A stretch of DNA of 64,000 bases from contig NZ_LUAX01000001.1 in the NCBI RefSeq assembly GCF_001695575.1, positions 1,302,001 to 1,366,000 of the forward strand, written 5' to 3'. This DNA comes from Vibrio europaeus. GTDB taxonomy: Bacteria > Pseudomonadota > Gammaproteobacteria > Enterobacterales > Vibrionaceae. A program made the translations under genes and the position numbers. This document shows, one piece after another, positions 36,953-48,000 of this stretch (positions within the stretch are counted from its first letter, which is position 1; every line of letters begins with the position of its first letter). The notes below the pieces were generated by a model. It was not told where the DNA came from. It was given only the letters and a program-made list of their open reading frames with translations, and made no database searches.

Positions 36953-38380
36953 ATGACTCAGGTAAAAGAAAAATTATCCGAACACGTTTCTGTTAAAGAA
37001 GCCAAGATGGCAGAAGTCCTAGCTAAGATTGTTCGCGACAAGTACCAATGGGTTGCTAAGCGTAAAGAGTCACAGCCACTTGAGACATTCAAAAGTGATT
37101 TAACGCCATCAGACCGCAGCTTCTATACAGCGCTAAAACAAGACAACACTGTTTTCATCACCGAATGTAAAAAGGCCTCTCCTTCCAAAGGTTTAATTCG
37201 CGATGACTTTGATCTTGATTACATCGCATCGGTTTACAACAACCATGCGAATGCCATTTCGGTGTTAACCGACGAGAAGTACTTTCAAGGCAGCTTCGAC
37301 TTCCTACCTCAGGTAAGAAAGCAAGCGAAACAGCCAATTCTATGTAAAGACTTTATGGTTGATGCCTATCAGGTTTATTTGGCACGCCACTATAGCGCCG
37401 ATGCGATTCTGCTGATGCTTTCAGTACTCAATAATGAAGAATATCGAGAACTGGCTGATGTGGCTCATTCACTCGATATGGGCGTACTGACTGAAGTTAG
37501 TAATGAGCAAGAGCTTCATCGTGCTGTAGAGCTAGGAGCGAAAGTCATTGGTATCAACAACCGTAACTTACGTGACCTCTCGACCGACCTAAATCGAACC
37601 AAAGATTTGGCACCGACCATTCGTCAGCTTGCACCTGATGCAATCGTGATCTCTGAGTCTGGAATCTACACTCACCAGCAAGTGAGAGATCTTGCTGAGT
37701 TCGCTGACGGTTTCCTCATCGGCAGCTCTCTAATGGCAGAAGATAACCTTGAACTCGCGGTTCGCAAAGTGACATTGGGCGAAAACAAAGTATGTGGTTT
37801 GACTCATCCAGATGATGCCGCGAAAGCTTATCAAGCTGGCGCTATTTTTGGTGGTTTAATTTTTGTTGAGCAATCTAAACGCTTTGTGTCGTTAGAATCC
37901 GCACGACTCACAATGAGTGGCGCCCCGCTTAAGTATGTGGGTGTGTTCCAAAACCACCAGCACGAGCAAATCATCGAAGCTGTCAACGAACTCGGCCTTT
38001 CTGCTGTTCAACTGCATGGCAAGGAAGATCTAGCGTTTGCTGACACATTAAAGGCCTCTTTACCTTCTGGTGTTGAAATCTGGAAAGCCTATGGCGTAAG
38101 CGATAGTGTCCCTGAACTTATCGAGAATAACGTTGACCGTCACTTGCTCGATACTAAAGTCGGCGCTCAAGTCGGTGGGACAGGCTTAGTATTTGACTGG
38201 TCATTGATCGGCGACCCTTCAAAGGTGATGTTAGCAGGCGGCATTACACCGTTTAACGCGCAAAAAGCGGCGGCTCAAGGCTGCTTAGGATTAGATCTCA
38301 ACTCGGGTGTCGAGCATTCCCCGGGTAAAAAAGATGGCGAAAAGCTAGAACAAGCTTTTGCAGCAATCAGAACTTATTAA
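36953..38380 (+). CDS. trpCF: bifunctional indole-3-glycerol phosphate synthase / phosphoribosylanthranilate isomerase
   Basis: Catalyses two consecutive steps. The N-terminal half (about 1-275) is the TrpC synthase, with [14 protein letters not shown] and the catalytic glutamates in LTEVSNEQE and ISESGIYT. The C-terminal half is the TrpF isomerase, starting at [20 protein letters not shown] and ending with [19 protein letters not shown]. The 475 residues match the fused enteric enzyme. Two ATGs are close (36947 and 36953); the second has AAGG at 8-nt spacing and is preferred. A short hairpin separates it from trpB. Confidence 0.95.
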   Translation: MTQVKEKLSEHVSVKEAKMAEVLAKIVRDKYQWVAKRKESQPLETFKSDLTPSDRSFYTALKQDNTVFITECKKASPSKGLIRDDFDLDYIASVYNNHANAISVLTDEKYFQGSFDFLPQVRKQAKQPILCKDFMVDAYQVYLARHYSADAILLMLSVLNNEEYRELADVAHSLDMGVLTEVSNEQELHRAVELGAKVIGINNRNLRDLSTDLNRTKDLAPTIRQLAPDAIVISESGIYTHQQVRDLAEFADGFLIGSSLMAEDNLELAVRKVTLGENKVCGLTHPDDAAKAYQAGAIFGGLIFVEQSKRFVSLESARLTMSGAPLKYVGVFQNHQHEQIIEAVNELGLSAVQLHGKEDLAFADTLKASLPSGVEIWKAYGVSDSVPELIENNVDRHLLDTKVGAQVGGTGLVFDWSLIGDPSKVMLAGGITPFNAQKAAAQGCLGLDLNSGVEHSPGKKDGEKLEQAFAAIRTY

Positions 38381-38390
38381 GAATTTGTAT

Positions 38391-38409
38391 AGCGCGTAGT
38401 GTACGCGCT
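38391..38409 (+). other. intercistronic hairpin between trpCF and trpB
   Basis: AGCGCGTA (38391-38398) and TACGCGCT (38402-38409) form a tight 8-bp hairpin with a 3-nt loop. There is no T tract, so mRNA stabilisation or processing is more likely than termination. Confidence 0.45.
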
Positions 38410-38430
38410 CAAAGTGAAAGGAATTTTAAC

Positions 38431-39621
38431 ATGGCAAAACTAGATGCCTACTTCGGCGAATATGGCGGTCAGTACGTACCACAGATTTTAGTCCCTGCCC
38501 TTGAGCAGTTGGAACAAGCGTTTATTGATGCTCAAGAAGACCCAGAGTTTCGTAGCGAATTTATGTCATTGCTGCAAGAGTATGCGGGTCGCCCAACGGC
38601 GCTTACACTGACTCGCAACCTGACTAAAGGTACAAAGACCAAACTTTACCTTAAACGTGAAGACCTGCTTCACGGTGGCGCGCATAAAACCAACCAAGTA
38701 TTGGGCCAAGCGCTACTGGCTAAGCGCATGGGTAAGAATGAAATCATCGCCGAAACCGGTGCAGGTCAACACGGGGTGGCAACGGCGCTCGCTTGTGCTT
38801 TGCTCGGTCTTAAGTGTCGTGTCTACATGGGTGCTAAAGACGTTGAACGTCAAAGCCCGAACGTATTCCGCATGAAGCTGATGGGTGCTGAAGTCATTCC
38901 TGTTCATTCAGGTTCTGCGACGCTCAAAGATGCATGTAATGAAGCACTACGTGATTGGTCAGCAACATACGAGGATGCGCACTACCTGTTAGGTACAGCA
39001 GCCGGCCCTCACCCGTTCCCGACTATAGTTCGTGACTTCCAACGCATGATCGGTGAAGAGACGAAGAACCAGATCCTTGCTCGCGAAGGTCGCCTTCCTG
39101 ATGCAGTTATCGCCTGTGTTGGCGGCGGTTCAAACGCCATTGGTATGTTTGCAGATTTCATCGAAGAAGAAAGCGTTCGCCTAATTGGTGTTGAGCCAGC
39201 AGGTAAAGGTATTGATACTGACCAACATGGTGCCCCTCTTAAGCATGGTAAAACGGGTATCTTCTTCGGTATGAAAGCGCCATTGATGCAAGATCCAAAT
39301 GGTCAGGTTGAAGAATCTTACTCAGTCTCTGCAGGATTAGACTTCCCTTCTGTTGGTCCACAGCACGCGCACCTCAATGCCATTGGCCGTGCAGAGTATG
39401 ACAATATAACCGACGACGAAGCGTTAGACGCTTTCCAAGAGCTTGCGCGTAGCGAAGGTATTATTCCTGCACTTGAGTCTTCTCACGCACTTGCGCACGC
39501 ACTACGCATGGCTCGTGAGAACCCAGAGAAAGAACAGTTATTGATTGTTAACCTATCCGGTCGTGGTGACAAAGACATCTTCACCGTACACGCCATCCTA
39601 GAAGAAAAAGGAGTGATCTAA
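38431..39621 (+). CDS. trpB: tryptophan synthase beta chain
   Basis: PLP enzyme that condenses indole with serine to form tryptophan, in an alpha2-beta2 complex with TrpA. The 396 residues show the PLP lysine in [13 protein letters not shown] (near residue 86), the substrate loop [15 protein letters not shown], and the phosphate-binding glycine loop [17 protein letters not shown] precedes the ATG. The stop codon overlaps the start of trpA by one base (TAATG), coupling synthesis of the two partners in equal amounts. Confidence 0.97.
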   Translation: MAKLDAYFGEYGGQYVPQILVPALEQLEQAFIDAQEDPEFRSEFMSLLQEYAGRPTALTLTRNLTKGTKTKLYLKREDLLHGGAHKTNQVLGQALLAKRMGKNEIIAETGAGQHGVATALACALLGLKCRVYMGAKDVERQSPNVFRMKLMGAEVIPVHSGSATLKDACNEALRDWSATYEDAHYLLGTAAGPHPFPTIVRDFQRMIGEETKNQILAREGRLPDAVIACVGGGSNAIGMFADFIEEESVRLIGVEPAGKGIDTDQHGAPLKHGKTGIFFGMKAPLMQDPNGQVEESYSVSAGLDFPSVGPQHAHLNAIGRAEYDNITDDEALDAFQELARSEGIIPALESSHALAHALRMARENPEKEQLLIVNLSGRGDKDIFTVHAILEEKGVI

Positions 39622-40427
39622 TGAGTCGTTATGCGAAGATGTTTGAGCGCCTAAACGAGAAAAACCAAGGCGCATTTGTACCCTTTGTAACGGTTTGCGA
39701 TCCAAACGCAGAGCAGTCTTACAAGATCATGGAAACCCTCGTTGAATCAGGTGCTGATGCGCTTGAATTAGGTATCCCATTTTCTGATCCTTTAGCAGAT
39801 GGCCCAACTATTCAAGGTGCGAATATTCGCGCGCTAGATTCTGGCGCAACACCTGATATCTGTTTCGAACAAATCGGTAAAATTCGTGCTAAATACCCAG
39901 AACTGCCAATCGGCTTACTGATGTATGCGAACTTGGTTTACTCTCGCGGTATCGAAAACTTCTACCAGCGCTGCGCTCAAGCCGGGATTGATTCCGTTTT
40001 GATCGCAGACGTTCCAACCAACGAAAGCGCTGAGTTCGTCGCGGCTGCAGAAAAGCACGGTATTCACCCAATCTTCATCGCACCGCCAACAGCAAGTGAC
40101 GAAACACTTCAGCAAGTTTCTCAGCTTGGTGGTGGTTATACTTACCTACTGTCGCGTGCAGGTGTAACCGGCGCTGAAACCAAAGCGAATATGCCTGTCG
40201 GCGATATGCTAAGCAAACTGAATCAGTTCGATGCACCTCCGGCACTGCTAGGTTTTGGTATTTCTCAGCCAGAGCAAGTTACGCAGGCGCTCGAAGCAGG
40301 CGCTGCCGGGGCAATTTCTGGCTCAGCCGTGGTCAAGATCATTGAAAACAATACTGAAAATCCAGTAGAGATGTTAAATCAGCTCGCAAACTTTGTTTCT
40401 TCAATGAAGGCTGCAACACAGAAGTAA
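39621..40427 (+). CDS. trpA: tryptophan synthase alpha chain
   Basis: Cleaves indole-3-glycerol phosphate to indole and glyceraldehyde 3-phosphate and channels indole to TrpB. The 268-residue TIM barrel has the catalytic Glu in [19 protein letters not shown] (near residue 49), the catalytic Asp in [12 protein letters not shown], and phosphate-binding [10 protein letters not shown] and [10 protein letters not shown]. It is the last gene of the operon, translationally coupled to trpB, and followed by a strong terminator. Confidence 0.97.
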   Translation: MSRYAKMFERLNEKNQGAFVPFVTVCDPNAEQSYKIMETLVESGADALELGIPFSDPLADGPTIQGANIRALDSGATPDICFEQIGKIRAKYPELPIGLLMYANLVYSRGIENFYQRCAQAGIDSVLIADVPTNESAEFVAAAEKHGIHPIFIAPPTASDETLQQVSQLGGGYTYLLSRAGVTGAETKANMPVGDMLSKLNQFDAPPALLGFGISQPEQVTQALEAGAAGAISGSAVVKIIENNTENPVEMLNQLANFVSSMKAATQK

Positions 40428-40452
40428 CGTGTTAGCCGACTAAACATCTATG

Positions 40453-40494
40453 AGATCAGCTTCTTATTAAACGTTAGAAGCTGATCTTTTTTTT
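40453..40494 (+). terminator. rho-independent terminator of the trp operon
   Basis: A perfect 12-bp stem, AGATCAGCTTCT (40453-40464) with AGAAGCTGATCT (40476-40487), is followed by a run of eight T. Confidence 0.94.
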
Positions 40495-40574
40495 AACATC
40501 TCTCCGCTTATTCAAGCCTCTTCGACTCCCCTTTACTCAACAAATGGCTCTCGAAAATAGATAACCAAAATTTA

Positions 40575-40590
40575 TAGCAAACGTTTTCTT
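40575..40590. promoter_or_regulatory. probable PurR box upstream of the symporter gene
   Basis: TAGCAAACGTTTTCTT fits the PurR consensus ANGCAANCGNTTNCNT at every fixed position except the first. It lies about 180 bp before the symporter start in an AT-rich promoter region. Regulation by purines is an inference. Confidence 0.45.
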
Positions 40591-40766
40591 TTGTGCAATA
40601 ACTTAGCATTAATCAATAAATCGAATATTAATCATTCAAACTATCTATAACGCATATTGCTAAATGTAAAATTAAAGTGTACAAAGCAAGACGATATTAT
40701 TATCCATTGTTAATAAATAAAATGGTGGGTAATTCTTGGATTTTAAATTTTATTAGCACAGAGGTT

Positions 40767-42026
40767 ATGGAAGTGTTAAAAGAAAAGAGTTTGCTAAACA
40801 ACATTGGTGTTCAAGTTGTCATAGCTATGATCCTAGGTACTGCCGTTGGTGCCTTTATGGGGAACAGCGCAACTATGTTCGCTCCACTGGGCGCGATCTT
40901 CATTAATCTAATTAAGATGCTAGTTATCCCACTGGTTGCCGTTGCACTAATTTCTGGTGCTGCTGGCCTAGGTAACAGCCAATCCGCAGGTAAAGTTGGC
41001 CTAGTAACATTAGGCTACTTTGGTTTGACTTCTGCTCTCGCAGTGGCGCTAGCGCTATTCATGGGCGAAGTATTTAAACCTGGTCTTGGCATTGATGTTT
41101 CCGGTGTCGAAGGCATGTTCTCGGCTGAGTACGCTTCTAAAGGTGAACTTCCTACTTTCTGGGCAACCATCACTGGTATGATCCCAACCAACGTTTTCCA
41201 ATCACTGAACGAAGCAAACATCCTGCAGATCCTAGTTTTCTGTATGTTCTTTGGTATTGCTATTTCTAAGCAAGCAAAAGAGCGCCGTGAGCCAATCATG
41301 AACGGTGTAAACTGTATCGTTGATGCCATGGTTTGGATGATCAACAAGGTGATGATTATTGCACCAATCGGCGTATTCGGCCTTATGGCAGAAGCGGTTG
41401 GTACATTTGGCTTTGCTGCGCTAATGGTCGTATTCAAGCTATTCGTTGTATACGTTGCTGCTATTTTAGTCTTTGGTTTTGTTGTATACCCTCTGATGGT
41501 ACATATCTTCACTAAAACCTCAGCGAAGAAATTCCTGACAGCAATGAAGAAGCCGCAAGCCGTTGCTCTTTCTACAGCCTCTTCAATGGCAACACTGCCG
41601 GTGACTATGGACACGGTTGAGCATGAACTAGGTGTTAAGAATTCTACAGCGTCGTTCGTTCTGCCATTAGGCGCAACGATCAACATGTCGGGTAATGCGA
41701 TTTACTATGGTCTAGTGGCAATCTTCTTTGCTCAGCTGTTCAACATCGATCTAGGTATGGGCGCATACATTGCAATCATCGTAACATCGACACTTGGCGC
41801 TGTTGGTCAAGCTGGTGTTCCAGGCCCATCTTTCCTTGTTGTTGCCGTACTTCTAGCAGCAGGTATCCCAATAGAAGGTCTACCGCTACTGTTCGCTCTT
41901 GACCGTATCTTCGACATGATTCGTACCGCACTGAACATCACAGGTGATGCTGCATGTGCAGTCATTGTTGATGCGCTAATTGAAGAAGAAGAGCAAGAAG
42001 CCGAACTGCAAAAGCAGCAAGCTTAG
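40767..42026 (+). CDS. dicarboxylate/amino acid:cation symporter (DAACS family)
   Basis: A 419-residue inner-membrane transporter of the GltP/DctA/GltPh fold. It has eight hydrophobic helices with re-entrant loop HP1 (STASSMATLPVT), helix TM7 (LPLGATINMSGNAIYYG), HP2 (GQAGVPGPSF) and TM8 (DRIFDMIRTALNITGD). TM8 keeps the Asp, Arg and Asn-Asp positions known from acidic amino acid carriers. The TM7 motif is NMSGN, whereas glutamate carriers have NMDGT, so one Na+ ligand is lost and substrate or coupling may differ. The frame opens at 40677, but GAGG precedes the ATG at 40767 (MEVLKEKSLL); a GTG at 40773 is also possible. It has its own promoter region and terminator. Confidence 0.88.
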   Translation: MEVLKEKSLLNNIGVQVVIAMILGTAVGAFMGNSATMFAPLGAIFINLIKMLVIPLVAVALISGAAGLGNSQSAGKVGLVTLGYFGLTSALAVALALFMGEVFKPGLGIDVSGVEGMFSAEYASKGELPTFWATITGMIPTNVFQSLNEANILQILVFCMFFGIAISKQAKERREPIMNGVNCIVDAMVWMINKVMIIAPIGVFGLMAEAVGTFGFAALMVVFKLFVVYVAAILVFGFVVYPLMVHIFTKTSAKKFLTAMKKPQAVALSTASSMATLPVTMDTVEHELGVKNSTASFVLPLGATINMSGNAIYYGLVAIFFAQLFNIDLGMGAYIAIIVTSTLGAVGQAGVPGPSFLVVAVLLAAGIPIEGLPLLFALDRIFDMIRTALNITGDAACAVIVDALIEEEEQEAELQKQQA

Positions 42027-42047
42027 TCGCTGATAGTATTGAAATTG

Positions 42048-42075
42048 AAGCCACTCGATTGAGTGGCTTTTTTAG
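42048..42075. terminator. terminator between the symporter and VOC genes
   Basis: AAGCCACTC (42048-42056) pairs with GAGTGGCTT (42061-42069), followed by TTTTTT. It serves the symporter and overlaps the 3' end of the convergent VOC gene. Confidence 0.88.
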
Positions 42076-42425
42076 TTTTTACGACCGCGTAACCCGATAA
42101 GGTTGCCGAACGGATCTTCAAGCTGAAGCATCATCATGCCATCTTCAATGTCGAGTGGGCCTCGATAAAGTTTTGCACCTAAAGCGCACAGCTCTTCAAT
42201 TCGAGTTTGCAAGTTATCGGTAAGCCAATAGAGCACAGTACCACTTTTCCCATTAGAGACCTTGGCATCCGCTTGTACCAGTTCGATAACAAAATCCCCT
42301 AAGCGCAACAAAGTAAAATCGTAATCTGGTAAATAGACAACCTCAGCCATCGGAAACGCTTTCTGGTACCAATCAAGGCCCGCTTCTACATCGGGCACAT
42401 GAACAAGCAACGCAGCAGGTGTCAT
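42072..42425 (-). CDS. VOC-family (glyoxalase/bleomycin resistance-like) protein
   Basis: A 117-residue single-domain protein of the vicinal oxygen chelate fold. The paired beta-alpha-beta-beta-beta pattern is visible: ALLVHVPDVEAGLDWYQKAF at the start, then FTLLRLGDFVIELVQ, and the second repeat ending LQLEDPFGNLIGLRGR. A metal-dependent isomerase, dioxygenase or drug-binding role cannot be told from sequence. The frame reaches 42473, overlapping the neighbouring ABC gene, but the ATG at 42425 has AGGAG 7 nt upstream and gives the normal family start MTPAALLVHV. It lies 31 nt downstream of the MsbA-like exporter and is probably co-transcribed with it. Confidence 0.8.
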   Translation of the reverse strand: MTPAALLVHVPDVEAGLDWYQKAFPMAEVVYLPDYDFTLLRLGDFVIELVQADAKVSNGKSGTVLYWLTDNLQTRIEELCALGAKLYRGPLDIEDGMMMLQLEDPFGNLIGLRGRKN

Positions 42426-42456
42426 CCCATCTCTCCTACAAACGTGCCACACATGG

Positions 42457-44268
42457 TCAGCGATGGCTCTCAAGGTGTTTAAACTGCAATTCGACTAGAC
42501 GCTGATAGAGTTCACAGCTCTTCAACAGCGATTGGTGGTCGCCAACATCGACTAGCCGACCATGATCCAAAACTGCAATTTTATCGGCATGTTTAATGGT
42601 AGAGAGCCTGTGCGCAATAATGACTGTCGTTCTACCGCGCATCAACTCTTCAAGTGCTTGTTGTACATGGTGTTCGCTTTCACTGTCGAGGGCACTGGTC
42701 GCTTCATCAAGCAAGAGGATATTCGGGTCTTTCAAAATCGCTCTAGCAATTGCGATTCGTTGTTTTTGCCCACCCGATAATCGGACTCCGCGCTCGCCAA
42801 GGAAGCTGTTGTACCCTTCAGGCAGGTTCATAATGAAGTCGTGAGCGTGCGCTTTCTTAGCCGCTTCGATCACCTGTACGTCTGTCGCCTCTGGGTTGCC
42901 GTAGCGAATGTTGTGGAAAACATCATGACTAAACAAGGCCGGTTGCTGAGGTACCAATGCCATCTGATTTCTAAGATCTTGTGGGGCGAACTCCCTCACA
43001 TCTATGTCGCCTAATAAAACACTGCCCTGCTGAGGGTCATAGAACCTCTGCAACAGTTCAAACAAAGTTGTTTTCCCTGCCCCTGAAGGCCCAACCAGCG
43101 CAAGGATTTTTCCTTCTTCGGCTACAAGGTTAAGGTCTTGCATCGCAGGTTGGTCCGGTCGTGAAGGATAATGAAAGCAAACCTCATTGAATGAGACTTC
43201 CGCCTTCAGTTTATCAGTGCTTCGGTTTATTGATTCTGGCGCGGTAATGTGGCTTTCTACTTGCAGGATTTCGATTAGGCGTTCAGTGGCACCAGCCGCT
43301 CGTTGCAATTCGCCGAGCACTTCGGAAATTGTCGCTAGTGAAGAGGCAACCATGATAGCGTAGAAAACAAAGGCCGCTAAATCACCCGCAGACATAACCC
43401 CATTAATCACGTCGCTGCCACCAACCCATAACATTCCTGAGATGGCGCTAAATACAATCACAATCACCCCAGAGATGAGTATCGCTCGTTGTAATACGCG
43501 CTTGCGCCCTATCTCAAACGCTCGCTCTACCTCATTGGAGAAAAAGCGTTTTTCTTGCGCTTCACGGCTGTAACTTTGTACCGTTTTAATATGCTCTATC
43601 GCCTCACCCGCATAGCTACCCACATCTGCCATCGAATCTTGGCTTTGGCGAGACAAAGCTCGTACTCGTCGCCCGTAAAACAGAATAGGAACTAGGATAA
43701 ATGGCACCGAAGCCAAAACAATAAGCGTGAGTTTAATATTGGTGGCAAACAACATGATTACCGCGCCAATACACATCAGCGCACTGCGCATCGCCATAGA
43801 AAACGATGAGCCAATGATACTCTGGAGCAACGTAGTGTCAGTCGTGATTCTCGACATAATGTCGCCACTACCATTAGTCTCGAAATAGCTCGGATGAAGA
43901 GTAATGACATGGTTGAATACCGCGAGCCGAATATCAGCACTTACTCGCTCTCCTACCGAGGAGACGAGATAGAAACGGAAAAACGTCCCAATAGCGATCA
44001 GCAATGTGACGACGAGGATAAATCCAATCGCACTACCTAGCTCTTGAACCGATTGCTGAGCAAAACCTTGATCAATCAAGATTCTCACCCCTTGACCGAC
44101 CGACAGTGTTAATGAGGCAGTGACAATTAACGCAATCAAAGCAGCGGCAACCTTCAACTTATAAGGTTTGATAAAGTTGACCAGTTCTAACAATATCCCA
44201 AAATTTTTCTTTGGTGACTCTTTAGCAGGCTTGGGCTGTTCAAGGCTTGGAGCGTTTGTCGATTGCAT
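42457..44268 (-). CDS. MsbA-related ABC exporter (fused permease-ATPase)
   Basis: A 603-residue half-size ABC exporter that would act as a homodimer. Six membrane helices (about residues 45-320) precede an ATPase domain with Walker A GPSGAGKTT, Q-loop LVPQQPALF, signature VRLSGGQKQRIAIARA, Walker B ILLLDEATSALD and switch IIAHRL. It belongs to the MsbA-related family (TIGR02204 type) rather than being MsbA itself; the substrate is unknown and may be a lipid or hydrophobic drug. A GTG at 44295 opens the frame; the ATG at 44268 (MQSTNAPSLEQ) is chosen, though its ribosome-binding site is weak. The downstream VOC gene may share its transcript. Confidence 0.88.
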   Translation of the reverse strand: MQSTNAPSLEQPKPAKESPKKNFGILLELVNFIKPYKLKVAAALIALIVTASLTLSVGQGVRILIDQGFAQQSVQELGSAIGFILVVTLLIAIGTFFRFYLVSSVGERVSADIRLAVFNHVITLHPSYFETNGSGDIMSRITTDTTLLQSIIGSSFSMAMRSALMCIGAVIMLFATNIKLTLIVLASVPFILVPILFYGRRVRALSRQSQDSMADVGSYAGEAIEHIKTVQSYSREAQEKRFFSNEVERAFEIGRKRVLQRAILISGVIVIVFSAISGMLWVGGSDVINGVMSAGDLAAFVFYAIMVASSLATISEVLGELQRAAGATERLIEILQVESHITAPESINRSTDKLKAEVSFNEVCFHYPSRPDQPAMQDLNLVAEEGKILALVGPSGAGKTTLFELLQRFYDPQQGSVLLGDIDVREFAPQDLRNQMALVPQQPALFSHDVFHNIRYGNPEATDVQVIEAAKKAHAHDFIMNLPEGYNSFLGERGVRLSGGQKQRIAIARAILKDPNILLLDEATSALDSESEHHVQQALEELMRGRTTVIIAHRLSTIKHADKIAVLDHGRLVDVGDHQSLLKSCELYQRLVELQFKHLESHR

Positions 44269-44374
44269 AGTTGTACCATATTTCCTAATTAACACCTTGT
44301 GACAAAGGTGCCTACTTACCCATAAGGTATTGGGGTTAAATGATTAAATAGCAACCCGAGAGATCACCGGATAC

Positions 44375-44402
44375 AAAAAAGCCTGACTGAAGTCAGGCTT
44401 TT
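44375..44402 (-). terminator. terminator of the small barrel gene
   Basis: GCCTGA (44381-44386) pairs with TCAGGC (44393-44398), extended by AAAAAA on the left and TTTT on the right. It lies 22 nt downstream of the leftward gene ending at 44424. Confidence 0.88.
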
Positions 44403-44423
44403 AAGCTGTATATCTTCTCTCGC

Positions 44424-44915
44424 TTAGAAGAAGTGGAAAGTCGCGTTTAGAGAGAAGTTCTTAACGTCTTTTTCTTTCATACTGAATACGCTGTAGCTTG
44501 CGCCCATTGAGATGGGGCCCATCACGAAGTACTCAGCACCGACGCCATACATCATATCGATTTCGTCTTCTTTAAAATTCGTACCTGTTAGCTCGTAAGA
44601 GTGCAGGCCTGCTTTCGCATAAACATGAAGAGGACCGAAATCGATACTTGGCTTTGCCGCAAAGTAGACACCTGAACCTTCAAGCTTACCTGTAAAGTTT
44701 CCGTAAGTGATATTGTCGAATTCACCAAAGTTTTGGTAGCCCGCTTCAAGACCAATTAGCGGAAGAATACCTGTACCCACGTGAACGTTGTAAGAAGTCG
44801 ATGAATCATTCGCTAGATCAGCTTGACCTACACTTGCACCACCGTAGATCCAAGAGTCAGCAGAAGCTGTAGCAGATGCGCCAATCAGAGCTAGCGCTAG
44901 TAGTGTCTTTTTCAT
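44424..44915 (-). CDS. small outer-membrane beta-barrel protein
   Basis: A 163-residue exported protein. The signal peptide MKKTLLALALIGASATASA is cleaved before DSW. The mature part has amphipathic strands (WIYGGASVGQADL, YNVHVGTGILPLIGLEAGYQ, VYFAAKPSIDFGPLHVYAKA, MMYGVGAEYFVMGPISMGAS) and ends NATFHFF with a C-terminal Phe, the barrel-assembly signal. The pattern suggests an 8-strand OmpA/OmpX/Ail-like barrel, common in Vibrio as an outer membrane beta-barrel protein; the ligand is unknown. The gene is a single unit with a good ribosome-binding site (GAGAAGG) and its own terminator. Confidence 0.82.
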   Translation of the reverse strand: MKKTLLALALIGASATASADSWIYGGASVGQADLANDSSTSYNVHVGTGILPLIGLEAGYQNFGEFDNITYGNFTGKLEGSGVYFAAKPSIDFGPLHVYAKAGLHSYELTGTNFKEDEIDMMYGVGAEYFVMGPISMGASYSVFSMKEKDVKNFSLNATFHFF

Positions 44916-45017
44916 AGTAAACCTTCTCTAGTTTCAAGGTGCAGGAACCAGTGTGGCAAGTCCCTGCCGTATTCGTCAAATTTATGAACTGTATAATTAA
45001 ATATGCAATTTACATAC

Positions 45018-48000
45018 CTAACAAGCATCAATCGCCATTTTTACACGCTTGTCCGACACCGGGTAAGGCGTACCAAGCTGTTGAGCAAAATAGCTCACTC
45101 GTAGCTCTTCTATCATCCAACGTACGTCTTTGACGTCATCAGGCACGACCATACCTTTCGGAATTTTATTCAGTAACTCTTTGTAATCATTCGTAACTGA
45201 CTCAATTTTCAGCATATGTAAGCGATCTTTATTCGGATCGATAGGCAGCTTTTCCATACGACGCTCAATCGCCTTCATATAACGCAAAATATCAGGCAGT
45301 CGCTTCCATCCACACTCAGTCGCAAACCCTTTAAATATCAAGCTTTCGATTTGCGCTTTGATATCCGATAGAGCAAACGCCATCGTAAAGTCGATTTTAC
45401 CTTTTAACTTCTTGTTAATGTTAAATGCCGTTGTCAGAATTGTCTCAACTTGCTGGGCAATTTCTACCACAGTGTCACCTAGTTCAGCGCGAACATGCTC
45501 TTTGAGCTGTTCAAACTGTTCAGGCTGCCAAACCAATCCGCCCTTCTCTTCAATCAGCTTGTCAACACCACAAGCGATACAGTCATCGATAAGGTCGAGC
45601 ACTTTGCCGTACGGGTTAAAGTACAAACCGAGTTTCGATTTGTTCGGCAAGTTCGAATGCAGATACTTAATTGGCGAAGGTACGTTAAGCAAGATCAGCC
45701 TACGTTGCCCTGCTTGCATTGCTGAAACCTGTTCATGCTCGGTTTCATACAGCTTAATTTCAACGCTGTCTTTAGTATCAACAATGGCTGGGTAGGCTTT
45801 CACATCATAACCACCACGTTTTTGCTGGTACACTTTTGGCAACTCGCCGAAGCTCCACGTATGTAGCCCTTGCTGCTCAATATCGTCGTCCGCCACTTTA
45901 GATAAGGTTTCTTGCACCTTGTCTTTTAGGCTCTCTTTTAGCTCATGCAAATCACGGTTTTCTTTCAACTTACGGTTGCGATGATCAACGGCACGGAAAG
46001 TCACTTTCAAGTGGTCTGGCACTTGCTCTAAGTTCCAATCTTCACGCAGTACTTCAACACCCGTCATTCTACGCAGCTCTTTTTCTAGCGAATCAAGCAG
46101 CGGCGCTTCCATTGGTGTCGCACGCGCTAAAAACGCATCCGCGTAGTTCGGTGCTGGAACAAAGTTTTTACGAATAGTTTTCGGCAGGGACTTGATTAAA
46201 CTCACCACTAACTCATGGCGTAAACCTGGGATCTGCCAGTCAAATCCTGCTTGTTCAACCTGATTCAAAATCGGTAACGGTAGGTGCACTGTCACACCAT
46301 CGTTATCTTCTCCCGGCTCAAATTGGTAACTTAGCTTGAGCTTAAGCCCACTCTGGTGCCAGAAGTTCGGGTAATCGAGGTCGGTAATATGGCTTGCATC
46401 GCCCTTGAACAGCATCTCTTTTTCGAAGTTAAGCAATTCCGCGTTCTCGCGAGATGCTTTTTTCCACCAAGTATCAAAGTGCTTACCAGACACGACTTCT
46501 GTACCGACACGCTGATCGTAGAAATCAAACAGCTCGTCGTCATCAACAAGAATGTCACGGCGGCGAGATTTGTGCTCAAGCTCTTCGACTTCTTGCAGCA
46601 ACTTGCGATTTTGCTTGAAGAACGCGTGCTTGGTCTCCCATTCGCCTTCAACGAGCGCGCTGCGGATAAAGATTTCGCGGCTTACGTTCTGGTCTATGCT
46701 GCCGTAGTTCACCAGACGCTTAGGCACGATTGGCACCCCGTAAAGCATCACTTTCTCGTGTGCCATGACTGCTGAGCGCTTCTTCGACCAATGCGGTTCA
46801 CTGTAGCTACGCTTGATCAAGTGTTTGGCCAAAGGTTCAATCCATTCAGGTTGAATCTTGGCAATGACTCTGCCCCATAGCTTTGAGGTTTCCACCAACT
46901 CTGCGGACATAATCCATTTCGGCTGCTTCTTGAAAAGACCTGAAGCAGGGAAGATATGAAAACGAGCATTACGAGCGCCTTGATATTCATTCTTCTCGGC
47001 GTCTTTCATACCAATGTGAGACAGAAGACCAACAAGAATCGCACTGTGTACGCCCTGATAGCTGGCTGGCTCATCATTCAGTTTGAAATCCATTTCTCGC
47101 ATCGCTTGATGAATCTGGAAATAAACGTCCTGCCACTCACGCACACGTAAGTAGTTCAAGTAGTCTTGTTTGCACTGCTTACGGAACTGATTACCAGATA
47201 GCTTCTTCTGCTCTTTCTGAATGTAATCCCACACGTTCACAAACGTCAGGAAGTCAGACTCTTCATGGAAGAAACGTCGATGCTTATCATCCGACGATTG
47301 CTGTTTGTCGCTTGGACGCTCACGCGGATCTTGGATAGATAGCGCAGAAGCGATAATCATCAGCTCTTTCAGTGCACCGTATTTTGGCGCTTCAAGCACC
47401 ATACGGGCTAAACGCGGGTCAATTGGCAGCTTGGCTAATTGACGACCGACTGACGTTAAGCGTTTTTTCGGATCTTTGGCTTTTTCGTTGATCGCACCCA
47501 GTTCTTCTAGCAGCTTTACACCGTCTTGAATGTTGCGTTTGTCTGGCGCTTCAACGAATGGGAAGGCTTCAATATCGCCCAAGCCTAGCGCTGTCATCTG
47601 CAGGATTACTGACGCTAGGTTGGTGCGCAGGATTTCTGGATCGGTAAACTCAGGGCGAGAGTTGTAATCATCCTCCGAGTAAAGGCGAATACAGATACCT
47701 TCTTCAACACGACCACAACGACCTTTACGCTGGTTAGCACTCGCTTGAGATACTGGTTCAATCGGCAGGCGCTGTACCTTAGTTCGGTAGCTGTAACGGC
47801 TGATACGCGCAGTACCTGGGTCAATGACATACTTGATACCCGGTACCGTTAACGAGGTTTCCGCCACGTTGGTTGCCAATACGATTCGGCGACCCGCATG
47901 TGGTTGGAATATCTTGTTTTGCTCACCCGCAGACAATCGCGCGTAAAGCGGCACAATTTCCGTGCTCTTTAAATTACGTTTAGCCAGCGCATCTGCAGTA

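Noticed and set aside
41015..41686. Long antisense frame of 223 codons inside the symporter gene
   Set aside because: It is fully opposite a well-conserved transporter and has no start signals; it is explained by codon bias of the real gene.
46356..46775. Antisense frame inside hrpA
   Set aside because: It is a shadow frame with no ribosome-binding site, while the hrpA reading frame is conserved throughout.
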